From Candidatus Alkanophaga volatiphilum (lineage in GTDB: Archaea > Halobacteriota > Syntropharchaeia > Alkanophagales > B39-G2): a DNA stretch of 33,470 bases. Numbering within the stretch: position 1 is the stretch's first letter; each line of letters opens with the position of its first letter. Both the position numbers and the translations under genes were made by a program. The notes under the pieces were generated by a model that did no database searches, was not told the origin of the DNA, and was given only the letters and a program-made list of their open reading frames with translations. The stretch spans positions 1 through 33,470 of the forward strand of contig JAPHEE010000020.1 in NCBI GenBank assembly GCA_029259545.1, given 5' to 3'. Positions 7,659 to 14,855 of the stretch are shown here, piece by piece.

Positions 7659-9014
7659 ATGGAAAGAAAAAGATCACTTTCACCGGCTCCTATCTTACTT
7701 TTAGCTCTGTTCCTCATCCTGTCTTGCCGCCTTGCAGCTGTGCAAGCTTTCGCAACTGCTGATGGGAACGAGGTATGTGTGGTGAAAATAAGTGGGATGG
7801 TGACTGAAGGGACGACGCTTGAAGTCGTAGAGGGCATAAGAGAGGCGGAACTTAAAGGCTATGAGGCGGTTCTCGTGGAGATAAACACACCTGGCGGCCT
7901 TGTGGACGCCACGCTCAAAGTCACAGAGGCGATTCTTAACGCTCAGGTACCAGTAATAACATACGTCGCGCCAAGCGGGGCGATTGCGGCGTCTGCCGGC
8001 ACTTTCATCCTCCTTTCGGGGAGCGTCGCCGCCATGTCGCCCGGGACGACGGTGGGGGCGGCGATGCCGGTCGCCATGACCTTCGAGGGCGTCGAGGCTG
8101 CTGACGAGAAGACCGTCAAGTTCTTTGCGGGACACGTCGAAAGCATAGCCCGCAGTCGTGGCAGGAACGAGACGCAAGCCCGCCTTTTCGTGACAGAAAA
8201 TGCCGTTCTTGGCGAGGACGAGGCGCTGCGCAACGGCGTCATCGACCTCATCGCAAAAGACGAGCGGGAGCTTTTGGATAAAATAGATGGGTGGGAGGTG
8301 GAGACCGCCGCAGGAACTACAACGCTGAGCACGAAAAACGCAACGTTGATCTTTAGAAAGAGGGGCGCGAAGGCGTGGCTGCTGCAAGTCCTCAGCGATC
8401 CGCTCGTTGCGTTCATTCTCTTCCTCGTGGGCATCTACGGTTTGGCATTTGGCTTCATGACCCCCGGCTACGGGGCGGAGGTCGTGGGTGCCATCTGTTT
8501 GGTTCTGGCGCTGTACGGGATGGGCATGTTCGACGTGAACGTCTTCGCCGCCATCTTGATAGTCGTCGCCGTCATACTTTTCGTCGCCGAAGCCCTGACG
8601 CCGACGTTCGGCGTGCTGACCGCCGGCGGCATCATCTGCCTCATCCTCGGAGCGTTGTTCCTGCCGAGCGAGCCCTTCCTCATAAAGGCGCCGTCGTGGC
8701 TCACCGAGTTCAAATACACGGTGATTGCGGTCGCAGTGGCGTCGGCGGCGTTCTTCGTATTCGCCCTCGGCGCCGTGCTCAAGGCTAGGCGAAGGAAAGT
8801 GGCTGTCGGCGTCGAAGAGCTCATCGGCAGCGTCACAAAAGCCGAGACCGACATAAACGAGGACGGCGGCTTCGTTAAAGTACGAGGCGAGCTCTGGAAA
8901 GCTCGCTCCAAAAAGGGGAGCATTCGAAAAGGTGAAAGAGTTAAAATCGTGGATAGAGAGGGATTAACGGTCATCGTGGAGCGGAGCGAGGCTGCCGAAG
9001 AAGGGCAAAAGTAA
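7659..9014 (+). CDS. NfeD-type membrane serine protease (long form)
   Basis: About 451 residues. A signal peptide (LLLALFLILSCRLAAVQA) is followed by a ClpP/SppA-like protease domain of about 200 residues: VCVVKISGMV, INTPGGLVDATL, then PSGAIAASAGTF with the likely nucleophile Ser in SAGT, and AMSPGTTVGAAMP. Four or so membrane segments follow (WLLQVLSDPLVAFILFLVGI, AICLVLALYGM, AILIVVAVILFVAEALTP, LTAGGIICLILGALFL, YTVIAVAVASAAFFV), then a C-terminal OB-fold (VKVRGELWKARS...VKIVDREGLTVIVE). The family cleaves the C-terminus of a partner stomatin; no stomatin gene is in the window. I chose ATG 7659 because GGCGGTG lies seven bases before it; a GTG at 7650 is the alternative. Confidence 0.92.
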   Translation: MERKRSLSPAPILLLALFLILSCRLAAVQAFATADGNEVCVVKISGMVTEGTTLEVVEGIREAELKGYEAVLVEINTPGGLVDATLKVTEAILNAQVPVITYVAPSGAIAASAGTFILLSGSVAAMSPGTTVGAAMPVAMTFEGVEAADEKTVKFFAGHVESIARSRGRNETQARLFVTENAVLGEDEALRNGVIDLIAKDERELLDKIDGWEVETAAGTTTLSTKNATLIFRKRGAKAWLLQVLSDPLVAFILFLVGIYGLAFGFMTPGYGAEVVGAICLVLALYGMGMFDVNVFAAILIVVAVILFVAEALTPTFGVLTAGGIICLILGALFLPSEPFLIKAPSWLTEFKYTVIAVAVASAAFFVFALGAVLKARRRKVAVGVEELIGSVTKAETDINEDGGFVKVRGELWKARSKKGSIRKGERVKIVDREGLTVIVERSEAAEEGQK

Positions 9015-9064
9015 GGACAACCATGATAAGAAAGATTTCTCTGTGAGAAAACTTAACTATTTGT

Positions 9065-10307
9065 TGCTGCTAAGTCCCCTTGCGAGGGCGAGGGAGCAGG
9101 GGAGGTGGGTGGGTAAATTATTAATCCAACATTTTCAGATGTTATAAGGTGGTTGTACAACCATGCTAAGCTATAAGTTCCGCATATATCCGTCTAAAAC
9201 TATCGAAGCTAAACTGAATGAACAGCTTGAGTTATGCAGATGGCTATACAATCGACTATTGTTCGAGCTAAACAAGGCAAAGGAAGAAGGTAGAAAACTG
9301 AAACGGACAGACACTCAAACCCTCATAATAAAGCTCAAGGAAAAGAATCCCAACTTAAAAAAGGTATATTCCAAGGTTTTACAGATGGTGAACTATCAGC
9401 TCTGGTCTAACATTAAAACTTTATCTGGGCTTAAGAAAAACGGGAAGAAAGTTGGCAAGCTTCGCTATAAAGGTAAAGGTTGGTTTAAAACACTCAATTT
9501 CAACCAGTCGGGATTCAAGATTGATTTTGAAAATAACAAGCTCATCCTGTCAAAGGTTGGTTCTATTCCAATTAAGCTGCATCGCTCAATTGAAGGCAAG
9601 ATAAAGGGGGTGATAGTGAAGAGAGAAAAGTCTGGAAAGTGGCATGCTATTGTGCAGGTTGAAGAAGAACTAAAACCATTACCCCCAACAGGTAAGACTG
9701 TGGGAATAGATGTTGGTGTAAGACATTTTCTGACAGATTCAGAGGGAAGACAAATAGAGAATCCCAAGTTCTACGAGAGAACTCTGAAACGAATAAAGTT
9801 TCTACAAAGAAATCTCTCAAGAAAGCAAAAGGGGTCGAAGAACTGGGAAAAAGCAAGGATTAAGCTGGCAAAGGCTTACGAGAGGCTTGTCAACCAGCGT
9901 GATGACTTCCTTCACAAGCTTAGTAGATTCTATGTCAATAACTACGATGTCATAATGGTTGAGGACTTACGAATTCAGAACATGGTTAAGGTAGGGAACA
10001 AGCTTGCTCAACGCATACTGGATGCCTCTTGGGGCAAATTCGTAAGATTGCTCTCCTACAAGGCTGAAAGAGCTGGTAGGAGAGTGGTTAAGGTAAACCC
10101 AAGAGGCACATCTGAAGGACTGTCAATGGATGACCCACTAAGGGATTTTATATCAGCTTGCAGAATCCTAAATAGATCGGGGTCGGGACGACCCTCTGAG
10201 CCTGTGGAGAGGAGACCTCTACTCCTCATTACCGCGCAGGCGGTAATTGAGGGGCAAGTCTTCTCGATGAAGCAGGAAGCCCCGTCCATAAGGGCGGGGT
10301 AGTTCAC
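9065..10307 (+). mobile_element. tnpB-only IS200/IS605 (IS1341-type) element, copy 1
   Basis: The left end near 9065 (GCTGCTAAG) has a small CCCT-TGCG-AGGG hairpin, then GGGGAGGTGGGTGGGTAAA and an AT-rich promoter-like stretch. A single tnpB follows. The right end overlaps the tnpB 3' end: GGAAGC, stem CCCCGTCC...GGGCGGGG, GTAGTTCAC ending at 10307. There is no tnpA, so movement would need a transposase in trans. It lies about 50 bases after nfeD and about 37 bases before the next start codon. Boundaries are set by comparison with the other copies in the window and may be off by a few bases. Confidence 0.8.
9163..10302 (+). CDS. tnpB: TnpB-family RNA-guided nuclease lacking the C4 zinc finger
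   Basis: 379 residues. TnpB proteins are RuvC nucleases guided by an RNA made from the right end of their own element. The N-terminal helix-turn-helix-like region runs to about residue 100. RuvC-I is VGIDVGVRHFL with D183, RuvC-II is VIMVEDLRIQNM with E267, and ILDASWGKFVRLLSYKAERAG follows. Where relatives have CxxC...CxxC after NPRGTS, this protein reads NPRGTSEGLSMDD and goes straight to PLRDFISACRIL, whose D328 should be the RuvC-III Asp. The zinc finger is therefore missing while all three acidic residues remain. The last residues, KQEAPSIRAG, are encoded over the right-end hairpin. Confidence 0.92.
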   Translation: MLSYKFRIYPSKTIEAKLNEQLELCRWLYNRLLFELNKAKEEGRKLKRTDTQTLIIKLKEKNPNLKKVYSKVLQMVNYQLWSNIKTLSGLKKNGKKVGKLRYKGKGWFKTLNFNQSGFKIDFENNKLILSKVGSIPIKLHRSIEGKIKGVIVKREKSGKWHAIVQVEEELKPLPPTGKTVGIDVGVRHFLTDSEGRQIENPKFYERTLKRIKFLQRNLSRKQKGSKNWEKARIKLAKAYERLVNQRDDFLHKLSRFYVNNYDVIMVEDLRIQNMVKVGNKLAQRILDASWGKFVRLLSYKAERAGRRVVKVNPRGTSEGLSMDDPLRDFISACRILNRSGSGRPSEPVERRPLLLITAQAVIEGQVFSMKQEAPSIRAG

Positions 10308-10344
10308 TACGACGCTGCGCCAAAGCCGTTGGTGGGTGATGCGG

Positions 10345-10797
10345 ATGAAAAAACGGAGGGTGTTCCTCATCGCTGGCGTGCTGGTTGTTGCCATGCTTTT
10401 CGCAGCGATGTCGCTCTTTGCGAGCGCCAAGCCGGAGGGGGCTGAGATGGCAGAAGCTGTTGACGGCAGGTTCTTCTTCCCATGGCACGGCGTAACGCCC
10501 CCCGCCCCTGACGGCGAGACCGTTGCGGCGGGCGATGAGGACGGGGACGGGCTGGGCGTCGAAATCGGCGACATCGACGTCTTTGACGACAGCTTCATAC
10601 TGAGTGTTACCGGAGAGGGAGTCGTGAGGGCGAAATACGAGGTGTTCACAGGCTCCCGCCTCGTCCGCAAGGGCGTGCTGACCCCCGGCGTGAACAAAAG
10701 CATAAACCTCTTCACCAGCGGAAAATACGTGATCGTGGTCGCAGCGAGGCTCGACGGAGACTCCGCAACTCAGGACGTCTTAGAAATCACTCTCTAA
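10345..10797 (+). CDS. Small exported protein of unknown function
   Basis: About 150 residues. The first 27 form a signal peptide or anchor (MKKRRVFLIAGVLVVAMLFAAMSLFASA). The mature part is acidic, with EDGDGLGVEIGDIDVFDD, and ends in beta-rich sequence (SFILSVTGEGVVRAKYEVF, KYVIVVAARLDGD). I do not recognise the family. ATG 10345 is chosen because GGTGGG lies nine bases upstream; ATG 10339 and GTG 10336 are possible. The IS element ends 37 bases upstream, so its native promoter may have been displaced. It is convergent with the S4-methyltransferase gene, with only four bases between the stop codons. Confidence 0.7.
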   Translation: MKKRRVFLIAGVLVVAMLFAAMSLFASAKPEGAEMAEAVDGRFFFPWHGVTPPAPDGETVAAGDEDGDGLGVEIGDIDVFDDSFILSVTGEGVVRAKYEVFTGSRLVRKGVLTPGVNKSINLFTSGKYVIVVAARLDGDSATQDVLEITL

Positions 10798-10801
10798 TTT
10801 T

Positions 10802-11470
10802 TTACGACTCGTTACTCTGAGCGCTCAGCTTTTTGCAGATGACATAAGTCTCCTTTTTTGTGGATGGAATCACCTTCAGAACCTCCAGTCCATGCCGCTC
10901 AAGCTCGGCGAGCCACCGTTGCGTCTCGGCGGAGCGCACGCCTTTGAGCACGCAGAGCACCCTGCCCCCCGGCTTAAGCCGTCCTAAAAACCTCAGTAAT
11001 GCCCTTATCGAGACTTCGGGCTCTAACGTCAGGTCATTCAAGATGACGTCCAGCTCCGGGATGGTTTCGGGCGGCACGTCGAAAACGTCGCCAAATATCA
11101 CTCTGACGTTCCCACGCTCTTCGCTTATTTTCTCCAGTCTGTCCTTGAAATCTCCGCTTATTTCTATGCTTATGACCTCGTCAGCGATTTCCGAGGCGAA
11201 AATGAGGAAGCCGCCGGCACTCGAACCGAGATCAAGGACAATATCCCCCTTCTTTATTATTTCAAAGCTTTCTTGGATCCTACTTAGCTTCCAGTAGCCC
11301 GAAGGGCGATCCTCGGCAAGAACTTCCACCTCTTCATCGCCTCGCACGTCATACGATGGCTTCCGTACGACTTTGCCATTTACGACAACATACCCTTCCC
11401 TTATCAGAAACTTTGCCCTGCTCCTCGACGACACGTACGCATTAGCTACGAGGAATTCGTCAAGCCTCAT
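10802..11470 (-). CDS. S4-domain plus FtsJ-like RNA methyltransferase
   Basis: 222 residues. The N-terminus is an S4 RNA-binding domain (RLDEFLVANAYVSSRSRAKFLIREGYVVVNGKVV, residues 2-35). The SAM-binding Rossmann domain begins at about residue 75 with GDIVLDLGSSAGGFLIFAS, then VISIEISGDFKDRLEKI and VIFGDVFDVPP. LDVILNDLTLEP replaces the usual D-L-x-P motif, and PGGRVLCVLKG matches the FtsJ strand with its Lys. The order is that of TlyA-type 2'-O-methyltransferases but shorter. It probably methylates rRNA; the target is unknown. TATA-like CATTATAAC lies about 40 bases before the ATG on the minus strand. Confidence 0.85.
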   Translation of the reverse strand: MRLDEFLVANAYVSSRSRAKFLIREGYVVVNGKVVRKPSYDVRGDEEVEVLAEDRPSGYWKLSRIQESFEIIKKGDIVLDLGSSAGGFLIFASEIADEVISIEISGDFKDRLEKISEERGNVRVIFGDVFDVPPETIPELDVILNDLTLEPEVSIRALLRFLGRLKPGGRVLCVLKGVRSAETQRWLAELERHGLEVLKVIPSTKKETYVICKKLSAQSNES

Positions 11471-11683
11471 TTGTTAGTGTTTAGATAACCCTTCTTGTTA
11501 TAATGTTGTAAGGGGCAAAGCTTCTCGGTATATTCTTCCTCAAAGGGTGGAAGTTCGCTTAGTATGGCGTGCGCGCCACGACATCTCGTATCCCGACAGT
11601 CGCCATCGTTTCAGGTTAAGTATTACCACAAAAATGGCAAAGCTAAAATCTTAGGAAAACCATACAGCGTCACAAGGAGAACC

Positions 11684-12661
11684 ATGAACAGGGTAAAAAG
11701 GCAAGGTCTTGCATTTTTTATCTCCTGCCTACTGGTAGCTGTCGTATTTCTCTTCGCTCTAAGCTCGCCCTTAGCAGCATCGCAGCTGCAAACGCAGCCA
11801 CAGGTCTCAGAGCCGCACGTGGAGTTCGGCAAGAACCCGTGGGGGCACTTGCCCATAAAGGTTTATATAGATGAGAGCACAGCGCCCGAAAGTTTGAGAG
11901 AAACTTATAAAAAGAGCGTACTCGATGCCCTTCAGTACTGGGAATGGGGTGAGGGGCGTGAGTACTTAAAGGATAACCTTGGCTACGAGGTATATTTCTC
12001 CCCAGCGGAGTCTCCTGACGACGCTGATATTTACATACGCTGGGTCAAGGAGCTCGAAGGCGAAAAAGCCGGCGAATGTAAAATACTGTTCGATGACGCC
12101 GCCTTTTTGCATGCGGAGATAGTATTGGAGTGCGGATACGCAAGCTCCTTTTTCTGGCACTATTACGACGATGAGCGAATGAGCAACCTTGCAAAGCATG
12201 AAATCGGGCACGCTCTCGGCTTGCAGCACAGCGACGACCCGAGTAGCATCATGTATCCGTCATTTGAAATCACCGAGCGTGAATTTTTCACAACCTCTCG
12301 GTATTTGCACGCCATTTTGGTATTTTTCGCCATCATAATGTTCGTAGACATTCTCATATTCCTTATATTCGGCAGGAGAGCCTTGAGGGAGCAGCAGAGG
12401 AAGAGATTAGAAGAGATAGAGAGGCAGTTATTTGAGACTAAGGCTAGAGAGGTTTCGAAGAAAGAGAAAAAGTACATGGAGTTCAGATGCGCGCATTGCG
12501 GCTACGTGACTGCAGATTTTAGAGAAATAGAGATGAAGAGATGCCCTAAATGTGGAGGGAAGCCACTTTGGCTGAGTTTAGACTTAGATACGAACGCATC
12601 TGATCGTGATGAAATAGGCCCTAAAGCGACGCTGTCACAGCCTGCCGATAGAAAATCTTAG
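11684..12661 (+). CDS. Membrane-anchored matrixin-like zinc metalloprotease with C-terminal zinc ribbon
   Basis: 325 residues from ATG 11684, chosen because AAGGAGAACC precedes it. Order: signal or anchor (residues 10-32, FFISCLLVAVVFLFALSSPL); an outside catalytic domain with HEIGHALGLQH at 172-182 and the Met-turn SIMYPS at 188-193; a membrane helix at 208-229 (LHAILVFFAIIMFVDILIFLIF); a charged helix 231-265, probably coiled coil; and a zinc ribbon CAHC (269-272) ... CPKC (287-290). The metzincin domain would face outside and the zinc ribbon inside. The substrate is unknown. The longer frame from 11564 lacks a good ribosome site. Confidence 0.88.
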   Translation: MNRVKRQGLAFFISCLLVAVVFLFALSSPLAASQLQTQPQVSEPHVEFGKNPWGHLPIKVYIDESTAPESLRETYKKSVLDALQYWEWGEGREYLKDNLGYEVYFSPAESPDDADIYIRWVKELEGEKAGECKILFDDAAFLHAEIVLECGYASSFFWHYYDDERMSNLAKHEIGHALGLQHSDDPSSIMYPSFEITEREFFTTSRYLHAILVFFAIIMFVDILIFLIFGRRALREQQRKRLEEIERQLFETKAREVSKKEKKYMEFRCAHCGYVTADFREIEMKRCPKCGGKPLWLSLDLDTNASDRDEIGPKATLSQPADRKS

Positions 12662-12682
12662 TCAGCATGCTTTGTTGCGAAG

Positions 12683-12691
12683 CCTTATATC
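12683..12691 (+). promoter_or_regulatory. TATA box of the H/ACA RNA
   Basis: CCTTATATC is centred about 25 bases before the first base of the predicted RNA (about 12711), the standard archaeal spacing. Confidence 0.6.
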
Positions 12692-12710
12692 TAGCCTTTT
12701 TCTAATAGTT

Positions 12711-12861
12711 GGTGGGTGCCGTACTGAGGTCGCCCACGGGAGCGCCCGCTGGAAGCCGTGACCACGGGCATACCCAAGTACGGCACACAGCCCGGCATAG
12801 GGTCACTCCAAGCGACTACGAGTCTCATTGGATGATCTTGGGGGGTTAATGCCGGGCTACA
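12711..12861 (+). ncRNA. Double-hairpin box H/ACA guide RNA
   Basis: Hairpin 1 closes with TGCCGTACT (from 12717) and AGTACGGC (12777-12784), followed directly by ACA at 12785. Hairpin 2 closes with AGCCCGGCAT (12789-12798) and ATGCCGGGCT (12849-12858), followed directly by ACA at 12859. In each, the 3' side of the pocket plus the lower stem is 15 bases from the upper stem to the ACA, the canonical distance. Upper stems are GCCC/GGGC and CTCCAAG/CTTGGGG; hairpin 2 has opposed CGA and TGA as in an L7Ae-binding kink-turn. Pocket 2 (AGGGTCA and GTTA) pairs with the conserved UAAC-U-A-UGACCCU loop of 23S helix 69, and pocket 1 (GGTC and ACCCA) with UGGGU...GACC of helix 93. The RNA would direct the Cbf5 complex. 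Confidence 0.88.
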
Positions 12862-12970
12862 TTTTCTTACTTTATGTGGGTTCCACCAAGCTAAAGCGGC
12901 TTATAAAAAACCGCCAGCGGTTGGAAGGTCACTTTTCGTTTTAACTTAAAAACACATTAAACCTAAAACA

Positions 12971-14398
12971 TCAAGCACCAGCGGCGATTAGCTCTTTAAT
13001 GGCTTCATAAGCCCGCTTCGGGTCTATCCTGCCTCGCGTTTTCTTCATAACCTGTCCAACAAGGAAGTTCAATGCCTCTTTCTTTCCGTTCTTGTAATCC
13101 TCGACCGCAGGAGCGTTTTCAGCGATTACTTCTTTGATTACGCGGTCTATCTCCTCATCTCTCATCCTGACAAGCCCCTTCCTCGTTATTATTTCCTCAG
13201 GCCTGCCGCCGACATCTAACATCTCCCTTAGAACCTCAACAGCACCTCGCTCCGTTATCTTCTCCTCCTTCATGAAACGTAGTATCTTCACAAAGTCTTC
13301 AGGTGTGAGCCTCTGCAGAGCTTCCTTCATGCTCATGGAGCGGTAATTGAGCTCGCCTTTAAGTACATCGGCGACCCACGTTGCGCAGAGTCTTGCGTCA
13401 CCCAGCTTTGCGACCACACTCTCATAGAAATTTGCGATGTGAATGTCGGTCGTAAGCGCAACAGCGTGTTCCCTTGTTATTTCGTACTGCTGCATGAAGC
13501 GTATCACTTTTTCGTCAGGCAGCTCCGGCAGCTCCTTCCTCAACGCCTCCACCCAGTCCTCTGGAATCTCGACGGGCACGAGATCCGGCTCTGGGAAGTA
13601 GCGATAGTCTTCCTCGTGTTCTTTGGTCCGTAGCGATATGGTCACGCCACGAACCTCGTCGTAATGCCTCGTCTCCTGCTTTATCTCGACGCCACGCCGC
13701 AGCAGATTGCGTTGCCTCGTAATCTCGAATGAAAGAGCTCTTTCCAGACCTTTATACGACGAAATGTTTTTGATTTCGATGCGCTCACCACCTGCGACCG
13801 AGATGTTTGCATCCACTCTCAAAGCGCCTTCCAAGCTGCCGTCGAACACACCTAAATACTCAAGTATGCTCCTTATCTTGTTTATGAAGATGCGAGCTTC
13901 CCTTGGCGATCTTAAATCCGGCTCGGTCACGATTTCGACGAGCGGCACGCCGCTCCGGTTATAGTCTATAAGGCTGTATTTGGCGACATCAATCGTGCCC
14001 TTATAAAGGAGCCTGCCGGGGTCCTCTTCGAGGTGTACTCTTTTTATGCGGACTATTCGCTCGTTGCCGTCACTTTCGATGCGTACATAGCCGTTCGTCG
14101 CCAGCGGGAAATCGTATTGCGAAATCTGAAAGCCTTTAGGGAGGTCGGGGTAGAAGTAGTTCTTGCGATAGAAGAGCGTACGTCGCTGCACCTCGCAGTT
14201 TAATGCGAGCGCCACCTTTATCCCATATTCCACCGCCTTCCTGTTCACTACAGGGAGCGCGCCAGGAAGTCCCAAGCACGTCGGACAGACGTGCGTGTTC
14301 GGCGCCGCATCGTGATAGGCGGCGGAGCAGCCGCAAAATAGCTTTGAGCGTGTCAGTAGCTGCGCATGACACTCTAAGCCTATCTTCACGTCTTCCAT
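12971..14398 (-). CDS. gatB: Aspartyl/glutamyl-tRNA amidotransferase subunit B
   Basis: 475 residues, normal length. GatB binds misacylated Asp-tRNA(Asn), phosphorylates the acyl group and passes it ammonia from Gat[22 protein letters not shown] opens the protein; zinc ligands C22, C24, and [12 protein letters not shown] follow. [20 protein letters not shown] and [11 protein letters not shown] are the cradle motifs, and [16 protein letters not shown] is conserved. The C-terminal Yqey/tail domain runs from about residue 320, ending with the [14 protein letters not shown] motif that contacts tRNA. It lacks the AspRS-like insertion of GatE, so it belongs to the GatCAB type; gatA and gatC are not in the window. 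The ATG is at 14398. Confidence 0.96.
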   Translation of the reverse strand: MEDVKIGLECHAQLLTRSKLFCGCSAAYHDAAPNTHVCPTCLGLPGALPVVNRKAVEYGIKVALALNCEVQRRTLFYRKNYFYPDLPKGFQISQYDFPLATNGYVRIESDGNERIVRIKRVHLEEDPGRLLYKGTIDVAKYSLIDYNRSGVPLVEIVTEPDLRSPREARIFINKIRSILEYLGVFDGSLEGALRVDANISVAGGERIEIKNISSYKGLERALSFEITRQRNLLRRGVEIKQETRHYDEVRGVTISLRTKEHEEDYRYFPEPDLVPVEIPEDWVEALRKELPELPDEKVIRFMQQYEITREHAVALTTDIHIANFYESVVAKLGDARLCATWVADVLKGELNYRSMSMKEALQRLTPEDFVKILRFMKEEKITERGAVEVLREMLDVGGRPEEIITRKGLVRMRDEEIDRVIKEVIAENAPAVEDYKNGKKEALNFLVGQVMKKTRGRIDPKRAYEAIKELIAAGA

Positions 14399-14434
14399 CT
14401 TTCCATCTTCTCCTTACCATTTACTTGAAAGTAT

Positions 14435-14773
14435 CTAAGTCGCTTGGAGTGTGAACTCAAACCTGCAAACTTCACTCTCTGGAGCCTTCTCGACTCTTTT
14501 AACCTTTATATTTTCATTTACCGCCGAGCAGAAACCTTGGAGGAGGGCTTCGCAGCCCTGATCGCACCATCTTTTGTAAAGCATGTGTACTGGGCACTTG
14601 CTTGTCGTAACGAGCTTATCGCCGCTTAACACCGAATCGTATTCGGGAATGCTTTTGAAAAATGCATCTAAAGCCTCCTTCAGCGCTCTGAGATCATTTC
14701 CCTTTATGTTGTTGGATTTCAGCGTACCCCTGCCCACGCTCTCTCCGAATGAATATGCGATCACCCTCAGCAT
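14435..14773 (-). CDS. Small Cys-rich protein, ATC-hydrolase/V4R-like pattern
   Basis: 113 residues from ATG 14773; the longer frame to 14866 has a low-complexity N-terminus that is unlikely to be real. The C-terminal half reads KCPVHMLYKRWCDQGCEALLQGFC, then INVKV-like IKVKRVEKAPESEVCRFEF. The spaced CPxH...C...C pattern followed by a basic strand and CRF resembles small domains of the L-2-amino-thiazoline-4-carboxylic acid hydrolase or 4-vinyl reductase type, from memory. It lies between the acyl-CoA dehydrogenase (83 bases upstream) and gatB on the same strand. The cysteines could bind a metal. Function unknown. Confidence 0.65.
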   Translation of the reverse strand: MLRVIAYSFGESVGRGTLKSNNIKGNDLRALKEALDAFFKSIPEYDSVLSGDKLVTTSKCPVHMLYKRWCDQGCEALLQGFCSAVNENIKVKRVEKAPESEVCRFEFTLQAT

Positions 14774-14855
14774 GCTGTTTCTTTTGTTCACAACAAAATA
14801 AAAAGATAGTCGGGGGCGGAAAGGGGAGGGAGGGGAAGGAGAGTGGAGGAGAGAA

